A stretch of DNA of 64,000 bases from Thalassotalea litorea (GCF_005843925.1 NZ_VCBC01000004.1:186001-250000); one strand, 5' to 3'; shown: positions 1 through 9,629, numbered from the stretch's first letter. Translations and numbers: made by a program. Notes: a model not told the origin generated them from the letters alone.

Positions 1-266
1 TTGAGTAACGGGTGTGCCAGTATTGCGGTCACTAAGTCGTCCGCTTGCTGATAGGTCTTCTGTTCTGCGCTATTAACAAATTCTCTTGCTTGCGGTTGTA
101 ATACAAATGCACCGGGGGCTTGTTGTTGCAGTTGTTCATTGGCGAAAAACTTGGCACGTTTGATCGCGATTTCTGATTGACCCTCGGCATTTAACTGGGT
201 GGATATCACCACAGATAAAACGACAAGTAACGAGCTGAGTAGGCGGGTGTGTCTGCTGACAGGCAT
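1..266 (-). CDS. Secreted protein of unknown function, C-terminus cut off by window edge
   Basis: Only the first 88 codons are present. The start at 266 has GGAG six bases upstream on the minus strand. The protein opens with a basic stretch (MPVSRHTR) and a hydrophobic segment of about 15 residues ending near STQLNA, which reads as a Sec signal peptide. The mature part begins EGQSEIAIKRAKFFANEQ and is rich in Gln and Ala. I do not recognise the family. The hydrophobic segment could instead be a membrane anchor. Confidence 0.6.
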   Translation of the reverse strand, partial: MPVSRHTRLLSSLLVVLSVVISTQLNAEGQSEIAIKRAKFFANEQLQQQAPGAFVLQPQAREFVNSAEQKTYQQADDLVTAILAHPLL

Positions 267-384
267 TATGGCTCCAAACCGGTTTTGTAATGACGGCCTA
301 TTTTAGCCGATTTTCACTTTCCTGTTTACCGATTCAATGCAATGATAAGACGATTAATAGCACATACCATTATCCGGAGCTTTT

Positions 385-963
385 ATGGATCTCTACGGTT
401 CCACAACGTCGCCATTTGTACGACGTACCCGATTACTTTCTGCTGCGTTTTTAAACGATAGCCTGACATTTCATAATATTGATATTTTTGATGAGCGGGG
501 TAGGGCTCTGCTTGGTGCCCATAACCCGACGATGAAAGTCCCATTTCTTGTGGATGGAGAATGTCAGGTCTTTGATTCAAGGATTATTTTCCGTTACCTC
601 AGTGAAAAATTCACCCTTGTGCCATTAACCTGGGAACAGGAAAACCAATTGACGTTAATGGATGCTGCGAGTGATTCGCTGGTGGAAATATTATTGTTAA
701 TGCGCAGCGGTTTTGATGTGGCGCAAAATGCGTTATTTTTTAATTTGCAGCGTGAGCGACTCAGCAAAATTTTTGCGGTATTGGAGCAGGACTGCAAAGA
801 TCAAACATTCGATAATTGGAATTACCCTGCGATTTGTTTGTATTGCTTGATCGATTGGGCGATGTATCGGGAGTTGGTTGATTTTACGCCCTATCCGGCG
901 TTGGGAGAGTTTCAGCAAAAACATCAACAACGTATTGATGTAACCTTGACAGATCCCAGGTAG
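385..963 (+). CDS. Glutathione S-transferase family protein
   Basis: The 192-residue protein begins with a thioredoxin-like fold (MDLYGSTTSPFVRRTR) in which a Ser-Pro replaces the Cys of glutaredoxins. The NPTMKVPFL segment near residue 48 carries the cis-proline of GST N-domains, and FDSRIIFRYLSEKF near residue 63 matches the glutathione-binding helix. The rest is a short all-helical C-domain. Length is slightly below the usual 200-220. GGAG lies upstream of the ATG. Family assignment is secure; the substrate is unknown. It stands alone, divergent from the partial gene on its left. Confidence 0.85.
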   Translation: MDLYGSTTSPFVRRTRLLSAAFLNDSLTFHNIDIFDERGRALLGAHNPTMKVPFLVDGECQVFDSRIIFRYLSEKFTLVPLTWEQENQLTLMDAASDSLVEILLLMRSGFDVAQNALFFNLQRERLSKIFAVLEQDCKDQTFDNWNYPAICLYCLIDWAMYRELVDFTPYPALGEFQQKHQQRIDVTLTDPR

Positions 964-978
964 CTTTGTGTTTTAAAA

Positions 979-1005
979 TAAAAAGGGAGTCAATCACAGA
1001 CTCCC
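979..1005 (-). terminator. Rho-independent terminator of the DUF2884 gene
   Basis: A GGGAGTC / GACTCCC stem with a 7-base loop (985-1005) is followed on the minus strand by a T-rich run (TTTTTATTTT). It ends transcription of the minus-strand gene at 1022-1831. It also lies just past the stop of the converging GST gene, but the plus-strand side has a weaker T tract. Confidence 0.75.
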
Positions 1006-1021
1006 GTATTGGTTTTAATAT

Positions 1022-1831
1022 TTATTCAGTGACATCAATTAAATCAAAATCGGCAAGTTCGTCGACATTGCTGGTCAACTGGTCTTCCAACGCATTTAAT
1101 TGTTGAAGATCCGTACATAAGGTCTCTGCTTGCGCTTCTAAGTGCTCAGCTTTATCTTCCACGGCAACTTCGATTTCTTCACCCATGCGCTCCATTCGCT
1201 CACCAAAGGCTTCCATTTTTTGCTCAAAATCGCCATCTTCACTATTCATTGCCTGGCCAATGGCAATAAAAACATTACCAATGGAATCTGTGACGATGTT
1301 TTCAATTTCTTGCTCCAGTTCATCTTCGATAAATTCATCTAAACTATCAAAGTTTTGCTCAGCAAGGTAAACGGAGCCATCCTCTGAGTGGAAGCGGGTC
1401 GATAGTTTTTCCTTAATGTCGGCAAAGGACTGATTTAACGATTGTGCAGACTCGCTATCTTCACCGCCCAGGCCAATGGCCACCTGCGATAGAGCTGAAA
1501 ATGCGATTTCAACCGCATCTAATGCCAGGTTGACGATTTTGGGAACCTGCTGATTCACCCCTGCCGCATACTCGGACACTAACGCCTGTTGATCATCACT
1601 GAGTGATATTTGCTTACCTTCTACAAATAAATCCTTTTGATTGTTGATCTGCACGATAGTGCTATCTTCATCAAGGAAGCGAATTGTGTCATTTTCGACA
1701 ATGACGCCATAGTTCATATTGATAGAGCAATGATCAGAAGAAAAGCTCGAATATTCATTTTCCTCGTGGGCATAGGCAGCTCCGACTGCAAATACGGAAC
1801 CTAATAAACTGGCTATTATCAACTTTTTCAT
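1022..1831 (-). CDS. DUF2884 (YggN-like) periplasmic protein
   Basis: The 269-residue protein has a clear Sec signal peptide (MKKLIIASLLGSVFAVGAAYA). Next come a Cys-containing start of the mature chain (DHCSINMNYG), the LFVEGKQISLSDDQQALV segment and a long helical, Glu/Gln-rich part. That order is typical of YggN/DUF2884 proteins. The molecular role of the family is unknown. An AGGAG sits six bases before the ATG. The acidic C-terminal half (residues about 150-240) is probably coiled coil. It is transcribed alone and ends at a strong terminator. Confidence 0.8.
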   Translation of the reverse strand: MKKLIIASLLGSVFAVGAAYAHEENEYSSFSSDHCSINMNYGVIVENDTIRFLDEDSTIVQINNQKDLFVEGKQISLSDDQQALVSEYAAGVNQQVPKIVNLALDAVEIAFSALSQVAIGLGGEDSESAQSLNQSFADIKEKLSTRFHSEDGSVYLAEQNFDSLDEFIEDELEQEIENIVTDSIGNVFIAIGQAMNSEDGDFEQKMEAFGERMERMGEEIEVAVEDKAEHLEAQAETLCTDLQQLNALEDQLTSNVDELADFDLIDVTE

Positions 1832-2080
1832 GTTTCACTCCTGAATTTTTGCAGTGCACGCACCACAACCTGTTATTTTTATCTGACAGCGTAAGTTGTC
1901 AGAGATGATAAATATCGACGATTTCAACGATTTATCATTAAGATATAACGAGTGTTGCAATCCCCTTGCCATATTTCTAAATGCAATAAAAACAATGGGT
2001 TATTGGTTTCATTGCAACTACTGGATGACTGCTATGAGTAAAGGTTAGTCAATACCACCAATAATTAGTCAATATTGTAT

Positions 2081-3361
2081 TTAGTTTTTTCGTTGTCTCT
2101 CAATGACATATCTAGGTGTTTCATCATAATTGAGAAGAAAACGACGCACTAAATCTAACCCCGCATAGGCGATATAATTTTGAAAAAAACGCCTTGGCCC
2201 TGGGAAATACAGTTGTTGCGTATGCTGAGTGGTCTTATCTCCCCAGGCAAGCCAGACTGTCCCAACCGGTTTGTCTTCACAGCCACCATCGGGCCCGGCA
2301 ATGCCTGACACGCTTACACCAACATCTGCTCCTGAGGCATTTAATGCGCCAATCAACATTTGCCTTACAACGGTTTCACTCACCGCACCGACATTTTGCA
2401 AATCTTGTTCACTGACCCCTAAAAGTTTGTGTTTGATCCGGTTGGAATAAGTGATGTAACCCGCCTCGAATACCGCAGAGGAGCCAGGAACGGAGGTAAT
2501 GGATGCGGCAATTAAACCCCCTGTGCAGGATTCGGCCATGGTTAGGGTTTTATTCTGAGTATTCAATAGTTCGACGAGTGTCGAGGGCAGGTCGCCTTCC
2601 CCTTCACAGACAACATGGTGTGAAAACAAACGCCTTAATTTTTCAGTCCAAAGCTGCAGATCACCGTGATCTGATAAATAATGCGCGGTCAGCTTAATTT
2701 CTAATAACGGCTGACTGGCTCGAAATCCTAATTCAATATGCTCAGGCCAATCACTTATTTGGTCATTAATGATTTTTTGCAGACCCGATTCGCCAATCCC
2801 AAAGACTTTGAGTTTGTGAGTCTTGTTGTTCATATCGGCAGGCATTTTGGTCTGGATAATTGGCAAAATGCTTTCGCTGAGCATAAGTTTCATTTCCCTG
2901 GGCACTCCCGGTGTACAGATCACCAGACAGTTGTTTAGGGTTAAGGAAAATCCGGGGGCGCTACCAATTGGATTGCTAACAATATCGCAACCTTTAGGCA
3001 GTATTGCTTGCTTACGATTCGGCTCGGTTAATGGATACTGGCGTCGATCGCACCAATCTTGCAATTCTTTTAATGCCTGAGGGTGTTCTTCCAGTGCAAC
3101 GCCTGCCGCCTGGGCAAGTGCCTGAGCGGTTAAGTCATCGATAGTTGGACCAAGTCCGCCGTTGATGATCAGGACATCGGCGTCGGTTGAAAGTGTTGTT
3201 ATGTGTTCAACTAAGATGCTTAATGTATCGCCCACGGTAATTTTTTTGGTGATTTCTACACCTAACTCTTTTAGGTGCTGGGCCATAAAAACCGAATTCG
3301 TATCGACGATATCGCCAGCCAATAATTCATTGCCCGTTAGCAATAATTGCACATTTAGCAT
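2081..3361 (-). CDS. cinA: CinA-family protein, nicotinamide-nucleotide amidohydrolase
   Basis: The 426-residue protein has two domains. The N-terminal MoaB/MogA-like domain (about 1-170) carries TGNELLAGDIVDTNS and the NGGLGPTIDDLT phosphate-binding loop. The C-terminal PncC domain (about 260-415) carries MAESCTGGLIAASIT and SVSGIAGPDGG, the signature of NMN deamidase. PncC hydrolyses nicotinamide mononucleotide to nicotinate mononucleotide in pyridine nucleotide salvage; the N-terminal domain of some family members is an ADP-ribose pyrophosphatase. Length is normal for full CinA. It is usually near recA, but no recA is visible here. Confidence 0.92.
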   Translation of the reverse strand: MLNVQLLLTGNELLAGDIVDTNSVFMAQHLKELGVEITKKITVGDTLSILVEHITTLSTDADVLIINGGLGPTIDDLTAQALAQAAGVALEEHPQALKELQDWCDRRQYPLTEPNRKQAILPKGCDIVSNPIGSAPGFSLTLNNCLVICTPGVPREMKLMLSESILPIIQTKMPADMNNKTHKLKVFGIGESGLQKIINDQISDWPEHIELGFRASQPLLEIKLTAHYLSDHGDLQLWTEKLRRLFSHHVVCEGEGDLPSTLVELLNTQNKTLTMAESCTGGLIAASITSVPGSSAVFEAGYITYSNRIKHKLLGVSEQDLQNVGAVSETVVRQMLIGALNASGADVGVSVSGIAGPDGGCEDKPVGTVWLAWGDKTTQHTQQLYFPGPRRFFQNYIAYAGLDLVRRFLLNYDETPRYVIERQRKN

Positions 3362-3519
3362 GTTATAAATCCATTCATTTGATTGACGTTAATCATAACG
3401 TTAATGAGGTGTTTAATAAAAAATAATTCTTTTTAAACCTTTTCTCAATTTGCTGCATCTTACTCTACAACTCAATCATGTAATTTATTGCTGTAGCAAT
3501 TTTAGAAAAGGACAAAACA

Positions 3520-4275
3520 ATGAAAAAGTTATCTTTGGTAAGCGTAGCGTTAGCCAGTCTTATCACTTTTCAAGCGCAAGCCGATGTTGATAAAACCGTA
3601 GAGAAAACCTTTGATTTAAGCGGTCAGGGTGAACTTTTGGTTGATAACGTCAATGGTAACGTTGAAATCAGTGCATGGGATCAAAACAAAATTGCGGTAA
3701 AAGCCATCATTACCGCCGATGACGAAGATGATTTGCAAAATGTTGAAGTCAAAATGCATCAAAGTGGCGACCGTGTCAGTGTCGAAACCGATTATAAGGA
3801 GCGCGGAGGTTGGGGCAACAGCAACGGCTCTGGGAGTGTCGAATACATTATTCAAGTACCGGCAAGCATTGATTTAAAAGAAATCGATTTAGTCAATGGC
3901 GCGTTAACTATCGAAGGTGTGCGCGGTGAGCTCAATGCCGATATGGTGAATGGCTCTATCGAAGCGACAGGTTTAGCGTCTAATGTGGAAGTCGATGCGG
4001 TAAACGGTGGAATCGAGTTAACGTTTGCAGACGATGCGAAAGATCTGGATATCGAAGTTGAAACGGTCAATGGTGGCATTCGTCTGTTCTTCCCGGAAAA
4101 TTTTGGCGCTAAAGTCGAAGCGAGTACCGGCAATGGCTCAATTCGCACTGACTTTGGTTTAACCGGTGATAAAGGCAAGTACTACGGTACGGATTTATCG
4201 GGTAAGTTCGGTGATGCAAGTTCAGACCTGGAATTGGAAAGCGTTAACGGCTCGATTAAAGTTTTGAAAAAATAA
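3520..4275 (+). CDS. DUF4097 family secreted beta-repeat protein
   Basis: The 251-residue protein has a signal peptide (MKKLSLVSVALASLITFQAQA) and a mature domain made of repeating short strands. Recurring VNGxxxI turns (for example DNVNGNVEIS, DLVNGALTIE, DMVNGSIEAT, ETVNGGIRLF, ESVNGSIKVL) are typical of DUF4097 right-handed beta structures. These proteins are often called putative adhesins, but no function is established. The start has AAGGAC eight bases upstream. It is probably monocistronic and converges on the DUF4153 gene. Confidence 0.82.
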   Translation: MKKLSLVSVALASLITFQAQADVDKTVEKTFDLSGQGELLVDNVNGNVEISAWDQNKIAVKAIITADDEDDLQNVEVKMHQSGDRVSVETDYKERGGWGNSNGSGSVEYIIQVPASIDLKEIDLVNGALTIEGVRGELNADMVNGSIEATGLASNVEVDAVNGGIELTFADDAKDLDIEVETVNGGIRLFFPENFGAKVEASTGNGSIRTDFGLTGDKGKYYGTDLSGKFGDASSDLELESVNGSIKVLKK

Positions 4276-4310
4276 TTTAGCAGCATTTACCTATGTGATC
4301 TAAAACCTCA

Positions 4311-4334
4311 AAGGCAAGACATCCGTCTTGCCTT
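4311..4334. terminator. Stem-loop between converging genes
   Basis: A perfect 10-bp stem (AAGGCAAGAC / GTCTTGCCTT) with an ATCC loop lies 36 bases after the DUF4097 stop and 31 bases before the stop of the converging DUF4153 gene. The plus side is followed by GTTGTTGTT rather than a pure T run, so termination may be moderate. It could serve both genes. Confidence 0.6.
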
Positions 4335-4364
4335 GTTGTTGTCATTGACTCACCTCAACTAGCC

Positions 4365-6080
4365 TTAGAAGCTGATTTGAATGCGAATATCGCCAATTAG
4401 TAAATCCTGCCATTTCGGCTCGACTGCCTGAACTTTGTTCGCTTGCAGTAATGATTGGATATCGGTTTTGTTACCGCGCAGAGACGCTGGATTATTGCGA
4501 TAGAGATATTTGTTTTGCCATTTTCCTTGCTCGTCCAGTCGCCAAATATTCATATCGGTAAACTGTGTGGATTCTTTAACACTGATGTATTCTGCTAACC
4601 CATCTTTATTTAAATCGATAGCCAATAGATAGTAACCTTGCTGACCAGGCCGAAACCAACGGTTATTTTCCTTTTCGAACAAGGCGAGCTTTAGTTCTTC
4701 GGGAAACGTATGTTGTTCTGGCCAGTAATCGACATAACGAAAAAACTCTTGTTGAGAAACTTGTTGTTGCGCATCTCTTTTCGGCGCATACAAGCGATCT
4801 ATTTTCAGCGAAAATTGCTCATCGTTAATCGCATCCTTTAATTCTTGTAAACCGATATACCCTTGACGCGCCAGACTCCACTTAAAATAATAGGTGTCCA
4901 GTTGATCAATATCGATAACATTATCGGCGACTCGCTTTAGCTGACTTTGAGTCGAAATTTGCTGAAAATTTAACAGTGGCGAATTTACCAGCAGCATCAG
5001 CGCCAAAACGATTAACCCCATCCGCACATTGACCCAACTAAGCGAGCGCAACCAATGGTCTCGTTCTCGTAATATGCCTTGTAAATAACCAAGACAAAAG
5101 CAGGTGAGGATTGACCAGGCAACCACACCCCAACAGCGACTGACAGTCCAGCCATATTGATCGATGCGTAACCACAAACCATAGGCACTGATCACGCTAA
5201 AGATTGGTAGTATCGCGATACTCAGGTAAATAAATCGATGCCAGAATATCGGGTAGGCGCGTTGTTCCTGATGGTTTTGATAAACCGCATTGACAAAAAA
5301 AAGCGTCATTGCCTGTAGCGACAGCAAGAGTGTGCTGCCATAACCGGTATCCCAAAGTTTTTGTAGTCCGGTAAAGGGGAGAGTGATGACAAATGCCAGT
5401 GCCACAACCGCAAGGAGCGGCAGTAAAAACTTAATCAAGGTTTGTAAGATATTAGCAATAATATCAACGGTCTTGGCAATCCGGCGAAACGTAATCACAG
5501 CAAAGCCAAATGCCATGCAAAGCACAGGAATATTAAACCAGGGCTTTTCCAACAACTGACTGAAAACATCAATGCCAATCACGTTAAAAAGTGCCGCGCC
5601 CAAATTGAGGATGCCATAGAAAATCCCGGTAAACAGTAAGGATTCGGCAGCGATTAAAAAGTTACGCCAGGAAAGTTGAAATAACCTTTGGTAATCTAAT
5701 TTGGACTTCTCACTCCATAATTGTCCATACATGATGGCTTTAAAAGCGGCAATTCCCGTCGTCACTATAAAAATAAATTGCATTGAACCGGATTCAATAA
5801 TCGCTACCGGTATTTGCTGATAACCGATATAGCTTGCCGTTAAACTCAGAACAATTCCGAATAGAGCTAAAAATATAAGCAGCCGCTGCCAGTTTTGAGG
5901 GGTCGCAGACAATTGAAGTAGTACCGGTAGGGCGATACTCAAGGTGGCTAAAGGATTGAACCAAATTGGGTTAGTGGCAGGAAAAATCTGTTGTTCGAAA
6001 CTGTAATAGAGAAACCATAACGCTATCCCCTGCAGTAAAGAAATACTCAGAGTGGTTAGTTTGGGCAGTTGCTTGTCCAT
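4365..6080 (-). CDS. DUF4153 polytopic inner-membrane protein
   Basis: The 571-residue protein has about eleven hydrophobic segments in its first 370 residues and a soluble C-terminal region of about 200 residues. The segment SWRNFLIAAESLLFTGIFYGILNLGAALF, seen near residues 134-163, is characteristic of DUF4153. The soluble tail (roughly 380-571), rich in aromatic and charged residues, is probably periplasmic or cytoplasmic and unique to this subgroup. AAGGTAG precedes the start by six bases. Function is unknown. It is a single gene, divergent from the esterase. Confidence 0.75.
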   Translation of the reverse strand: MDKQLPKLTTLSISLLQGIALWFLYYSFEQQIFPATNPIWFNPLATLSIALPVLLQLSATPQNWQRLLIFLALFGIVLSLTASYIGYQQIPVAIIESGSMQFIFIVTTGIAAFKAIMYGQLWSEKSKLDYQRLFQLSWRNFLIAAESLLFTGIFYGILNLGAALFNVIGIDVFSQLLEKPWFNIPVLCMAFGFAVITFRRIAKTVDIIANILQTLIKFLLPLLAVVALAFVITLPFTGLQKLWDTGYGSTLLLSLQAMTLFFVNAVYQNHQEQRAYPIFWHRFIYLSIAILPIFSVISAYGLWLRIDQYGWTVSRCWGVVAWSILTCFCLGYLQGILRERDHWLRSLSWVNVRMGLIVLALMLLVNSPLLNFQQISTQSQLKRVADNVIDIDQLDTYYFKWSLARQGYIGLQELKDAINDEQFSLKIDRLYAPKRDAQQQVSQQEFFRYVDYWPEQHTFPEELKLALFEKENNRWFRPGQQGYYLLAIDLNKDGLAEYISVKESTQFTDMNIWRLDEQGKWQNKYLYRNNPASLRGNKTDIQSLLQANKVQAVEPKWQDLLIGDIRIQISF

Positions 6081-6357
6081 AACGCTACCTTTTTGTTTTT
6101 ACCCTAGCATAAAATTAATATTATTAACTCATTGATTTTCATCTCGATGATATTGAAATCATTGGAGTTAAATTGAGTCAATGACAGGGGCCGTCAGACC
6201 GCTTACTGGCAATGCTGGTAATCGTCTCTGGAGTCGATGTTGCTAATGCCAGGCAAATGTTCTGATTTAGCCGCGCAAATATATTTTTAAACGGCTAAAG
6301 AGTATCGAACAACGAAATGAAGCGTGTATAATCGACATTTTTTCTGGGAAGTTGTAG

Positions 6358-7032
6358 ATGCGTGATATGCGTGAATTAACATTAGAAACAATCAAAGTAG
6401 AGCCACAACGCCAAGCCACAGCCTGTGTGATCTGGTTACATGGATTAGGCGCGGATGGTCATGATTTTGAGCCGATTGTTCCTGAACTGCGATTACCAGA
6501 ATATCTATCGGTGCGCTTTATCTTTCCCCATTCTCCCAAAATGCCTGTCACTATCAATGGTGGAATGGTGATGCCTGCCTGGTACGATATTCTTGATATG
6601 AGTGTTGAACGCAAAGTTGATGTTGCGCAATTAACCCAGTCGGCTCGCGCAGTTCAAATTTTGATTGATGAACAAATCGCATCCGGTATTGCGCCCGAAC
6701 GCATTGTTTTAGCAGGATTTTCCCAAGGTGGCGCGGTCGCCTATCAAGCCGCGTTATCCTACCCTAAAAGCTTAGGTGGGCTACTTACCATGTCGACCTA
6801 TTTTGCTACCAAAGATTCTATCGAATTAACGGATGCAAATCGTAGTATTGATATTTGCATCATGCATGGTAGTCAGGATCCTGTGGTAAATCCAATACTT
6901 GGGACTCAGGCAAAATCGGTATTGGAAACTTTAGGTTTTCATCCTGAATATTATACGTATCCAATGCCCCATTCCGTTTGCGCCCCACAGGTAAGAGATA
7001 TTTCCAACTGGCTACAACAGCGCCTAAGCTAA
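6358..7032 (+). CDS. Phospholipase/carboxylesterase family alpha/beta hydrolase
   Basis: The 224-residue enzyme has the compact esterase fold of the EstB/acyl-protein thioesterase family. It has the oxyanion motif IWLHGLGADGHDF at 25-37, nucleophile Ser122 in AGFSQGGA, Asp174 in HGSQDPVV and His205 in YPMPHSVC. Expected reaction: hydrolysis of short carboxylic esters in the cytoplasm. GGGAAG lies upstream of the first ATG; a second in-frame ATG three codons later is an alternative. A TATAAT at 6327-6332 is a likely -10 element. Confidence 0.9.
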   Translation: MRDMRELTLETIKVEPQRQATACVIWLHGLGADGHDFEPIVPELRLPEYLSVRFIFPHSPKMPVTINGGMVMPAWYDILDMSVERKVDVAQLTQSARAVQILIDEQIASGIAPERIVLAGFSQGGAVAYQAALSYPKSLGGLLTMSTYFATKDSIELTDANRSIDICIMHGSQDPVVNPILGTQAKSVLETLGFHPEYYTYPMPHSVCAPQVRDISNWLQQRLS

Positions 7033-7038
7033 TCCTAT

Positions 7039-7117
7039 GGGGTCAGAGTCAATTTAAGAAAATACATTGTTATAAAAATCAATAGATTAACTATGATTAA
7101 ATGATGGCTCTGTCCCC
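7039..7117. repeat. Imperfect inverted repeat of the GGGGTCAGAG type
   Basis: GGGGTCAGAGTC at 7039-7050 and GGCTCTGTCCCC at 7106-7117 face each other across 55 AT-rich bases, with two mismatches between arms. The same core recurs at 7411-7455 and 49720-49749. Such palindromes are scattered in intergenic DNA of many marine gammaproteobacteria and resemble REP-type elements; no RAYT transposase is visible in the window. Confidence 0.6.
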
Positions 7118-7147
7118 CAAACGAATCACAATTAAGCTGGAGTTACG

Positions 7148-7408
7148 ATGCCTAGAAAACTAACCTATGTCTATAAAGGCGATCGCAAGGAACTGCCATT
7201 TTCCTACTCTCGTCATCACGATATCTATGAGGCCGCAGCAGCTGCTGAGAATGTTGATATCTCTGGATTTTTAGCCATGGAAGAGCAGGTACGAATGACC
7301 TCGAAAGGAAAACATGCAGTAAAAGACTTTCGCCAGAAGGAATTTGCCAGAATGGGCTTTAGCGACATTAAAATGGTCGTTGACGAAGACGACATTTGCA
7401 GTGAATAA
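7148..7408 (+). CDS. Small protein of unknown function (86 aa)
   Basis: A GGAG seven bases before the ATG and sensible codon use support a real gene. The protein is charged and soluble (starts MPRKLTYVYKGDRKELP, ends in the acidic DEDDICSE) with an Ala-rich helix (YEAAAAAENVDISGFLAMEEQ) in the middle. No signal peptide, membrane segment or metal motif is seen. I do not recognise the family. GGGGTCAGAG-type inverted repeats flank it closely on both sides, so it may have arrived as a small mobile cassette. Confidence 0.65.
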   Translation: MPRKLTYVYKGDRKELPFSYSRHHDIYEAAAAAENVDISGFLAMEEQVRMTSKGKHAVKDFRQKEFARMGFSDIKMVVDEDDICSE

Positions 7409-7410
7409 CA

Positions 7411-7455
7411 TCAAGGGGTCAGAGTGGTTGAAAATCAATAACTCTGACCCCTTGA
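7411..7455. repeat. Perfect inverted repeat of the GGGGTCAGAG type, possible terminator
   Basis: Two perfect 15-base arms, TCAAGGGGTCAGAGT (7411-7425) and ACTCTGACCCCTTGA (7441-7455), are separated by a 15-base loop. It starts two bases after the stop codon of the 86-aa gene. It lacks a T run but could stabilise the mRNA 3' end. It is a better copy of the element at 7039-7117. Confidence 0.75.
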
Positions 7456-7491
7456 TATAATTTGCATCGTTTTGACTTGTAAAACCATTTA

Positions 7492-9438
7492 TTAACCGCT
7501 TGAAGGTGATAAATACTTCGATAAAAACGCTTCTATTGCCTGAAACGCTTTCTGGCGATTGTCGGAAATACTCAAAAAATGATCGCCTTTATCTAAAGTG
7601 ACAAATTGAACCACTTTATTGTGGCTATTTAATTCACGGGCCATAATTTCAGAATGACGATAGCGTACGGTGCGATCGTATTCACCATGAAGCAGTAAAA
7701 TCGGCGTGTTAATTTTCTGCGCATGCTTTACTGGAGAGATATTCCATAGGGCTTGATAGTCATTGCCTATTTGCTTCTCCACAAGTTGAGAGTTTCGATA
7801 TCGTCGCGAGTATTTCACCAACATTTCAACATCAGTAATGCCTGCGAAACTGACTGCGCATTGGTAAAGTTCCGGGGTTTTAATGGTGCCCATTAGTGCC
7901 GCATAACCGCCATAACTGGCGCCAAGAATGCATATTTTATCAGCTGCGGCGATGTTTTGAGAAATCAGCCAGCGAGTACCATCTTCAATGTCATCCTGCA
8001 TGGCTTTTCCCCATTGTTTAAGACCTCGCATCATAAAGTCGTGTCCATATCCTGACGAACCACGAAAATCGATTTGCAGAACGGCATAGCCTCTACTCGC
8101 CAGAAATTGACTCCAGTAGTCAAACCCTGACGTTTCCCGACTGATAGGCCCACCATGAGGAAATACTATGGTGGGAAGTTTGCCTGCAAACTTGTCTCTG
8201 GGTAAGGTCAGATACCCTTTAATGGTCAACCCATCGCGCGCTTTAAAGGAAATTTCTGTCCGAGGAGACAGCTTTTCAGGAGGCAGGGCAAGATATTTAT
8301 GCGCGACGGCTTTTAAATATTTGGCCTTTCTATCACCAAGATAATAAGTACCGGACTCTTGAGCACTACTCGAATAAACCAGATAGCGGTTTGCATCTTT
8401 TGATATGCCGAGTAATACATTGTTGGTATTTAATAGCACTGCATCGACTGAGGATTGCAATCGTGAAATATGCGAATCCCAATAATGATTGCCAATACCG
8501 ATCACATTGCTCGTCGTCGGATCGCGACGTAATTGACCACTAACGTCATAACTGGCATTGGCAAAGACAAGTTGCAATTGCAGTTTTGGGTCTTGAATAT
8601 TGACTTTAAACAGCGCATCTTTGCCTTGATGTAATGCTAAGACATATAGAATATCTGGATTGTTAGCAAAGCCTAAAGGCATTATTTTCTTATCGCTAAA
8701 CGCCTCATACGACCATAGTGTCCGAAAAGGTTGGAGGGCATCTTTACGTTCAATAATGTCGAAATTTGTACCGTCTACCTTGATACCGATACGAATGTTA
8801 TGTTGGTTATCCGAGATCCAATCGCGCACGCCATCAATGGGTTGCTGCAGTGTTTCAAAGTCGTTATCGCCGTAAAATCCTAATTTAATTTTATAAATAC
8901 TGGTTTCAATTTGCGCACGAGTTCCGGCTAGTGCGACCAGAATATGCTCTTTATCATCAGGTAATAAATCGACAACTCTTGTTTGAATTTGTGGTGTGTA
9001 ACGCAACTTCCTGCCCAAGTGTTTAGGAATAATTGTTTTGTTCTCACCCGTTTTGGCATGCACCTGATAGGTTCGCCATTCATCGCTTGGCGTATTGCCG
9101 CGAAAGGCAGGAAATTTTGCCGTTACCAGCAAGACTTCATTGTTTGCCCAAAATAATGAAGTTAATACATACTTGTTGTTATCCGTAAACATAGAATGCA
9201 GGGTACTTTGGGTATCAATATCAACAATGCTTACAACGGATCCTGATGATTCTCCTGTCACTTTGACGATCGAAGCCAGATAGCGGCCATCAGGTGAAAG
9301 CGTTACATTTGCAACATCTGGGGTGCTGGAGAATGCTTCGATTGGTGGCGCGATAGAGGCGGCGCTACTGGGTATTGACAATGTAAGCGCTAAAAGCAAA
9401 CCGAAAAGATGCAAGTATGTAAAGTCTGAAATTTTCAT
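7492..9438 (-). CDS. S9 family (prolyl oligopeptidase-type) serine peptidase, secreted
   Basis: The 648-residue enzyme has a signal peptide (MKISDFTYLHLFGLLLALTL), an N-terminal beta-propeller region with TLSPDGRYLASIV and a C-terminal alpha/beta hydrolase domain. The catalytic triad reads Ser508 (LGASYGGYAALMG), Asp588 (HGEYDRTV) and His620 (KGDHFLS). I chose the ATG at 9438 because GAGGG lies five bases before it; the longer frame begins at a TTG 24 bases upstream with no usable ribosome site. It probably trims oligopeptides in the periplasm. A second, diverged S9 enzyme lies next to it in the same direction. Confidence 0.9.
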   Translation of the reverse strand: MKISDFTYLHLFGLLLALTLSIPSSAASIAPPIEAFSSTPDVANVTLSPDGRYLASIVKVTGESSGSVVSIVDIDTQSTLHSMFTDNNKYVLTSLFWANNEVLLVTAKFPAFRGNTPSDEWRTYQVHAKTGENKTIIPKHLGRKLRYTPQIQTRVVDLLPDDKEHILVALAGTRAQIETSIYKIKLGFYGDNDFETLQQPIDGVRDWISDNQHNIRIGIKVDGTNFDIIERKDALQPFRTLWSYEAFSDKKIMPLGFANNPDILYVLALHQGKDALFKVNIQDPKLQLQLVFANASYDVSGQLRRDPTTSNVIGIGNHYWDSHISRLQSSVDAVLLNTNNVLLGISKDANRYLVYSSSAQESGTYYLGDRKAKYLKAVAHKYLALPPEKLSPRTEISFKARDGLTIKGYLTLPRDKFAGKLPTIVFPHGGPISRETSGFDYWSQFLASRGYAVLQIDFRGSSGYGHDFMMRGLKQWGKAMQDDIEDGTRWLISQNIAAADKICILGASYGGYAALMGTIKTPELYQCAVSFAGITDVEMLVKYSRRYRNSQLVEKQIGNDYQALWNISPVKHAQKINTPILLLHGEYDRTVRYRHSEIMARELNSHNKVVQFVTLDKGDHFLSISDNRQKAFQAIEAFLSKYLSPSSG

Positions 9439-9629
9439 CAGATCCCTCTGTAACGTATTCAAATCCTTATTGATTATGTTTTAAACAATAACGTTTGGCC
9501 AGAATATTCACAAATCGCGATTTTTCCTTATTGTTGATCGGTATTGAAAATTCAGGCTCTGCAAATCCGTGAGTGAGTTTTGTCCTGGATGGTTGCGGCA
9601 GTTGATTGGCGATTTAGCTGGAGAGACGC

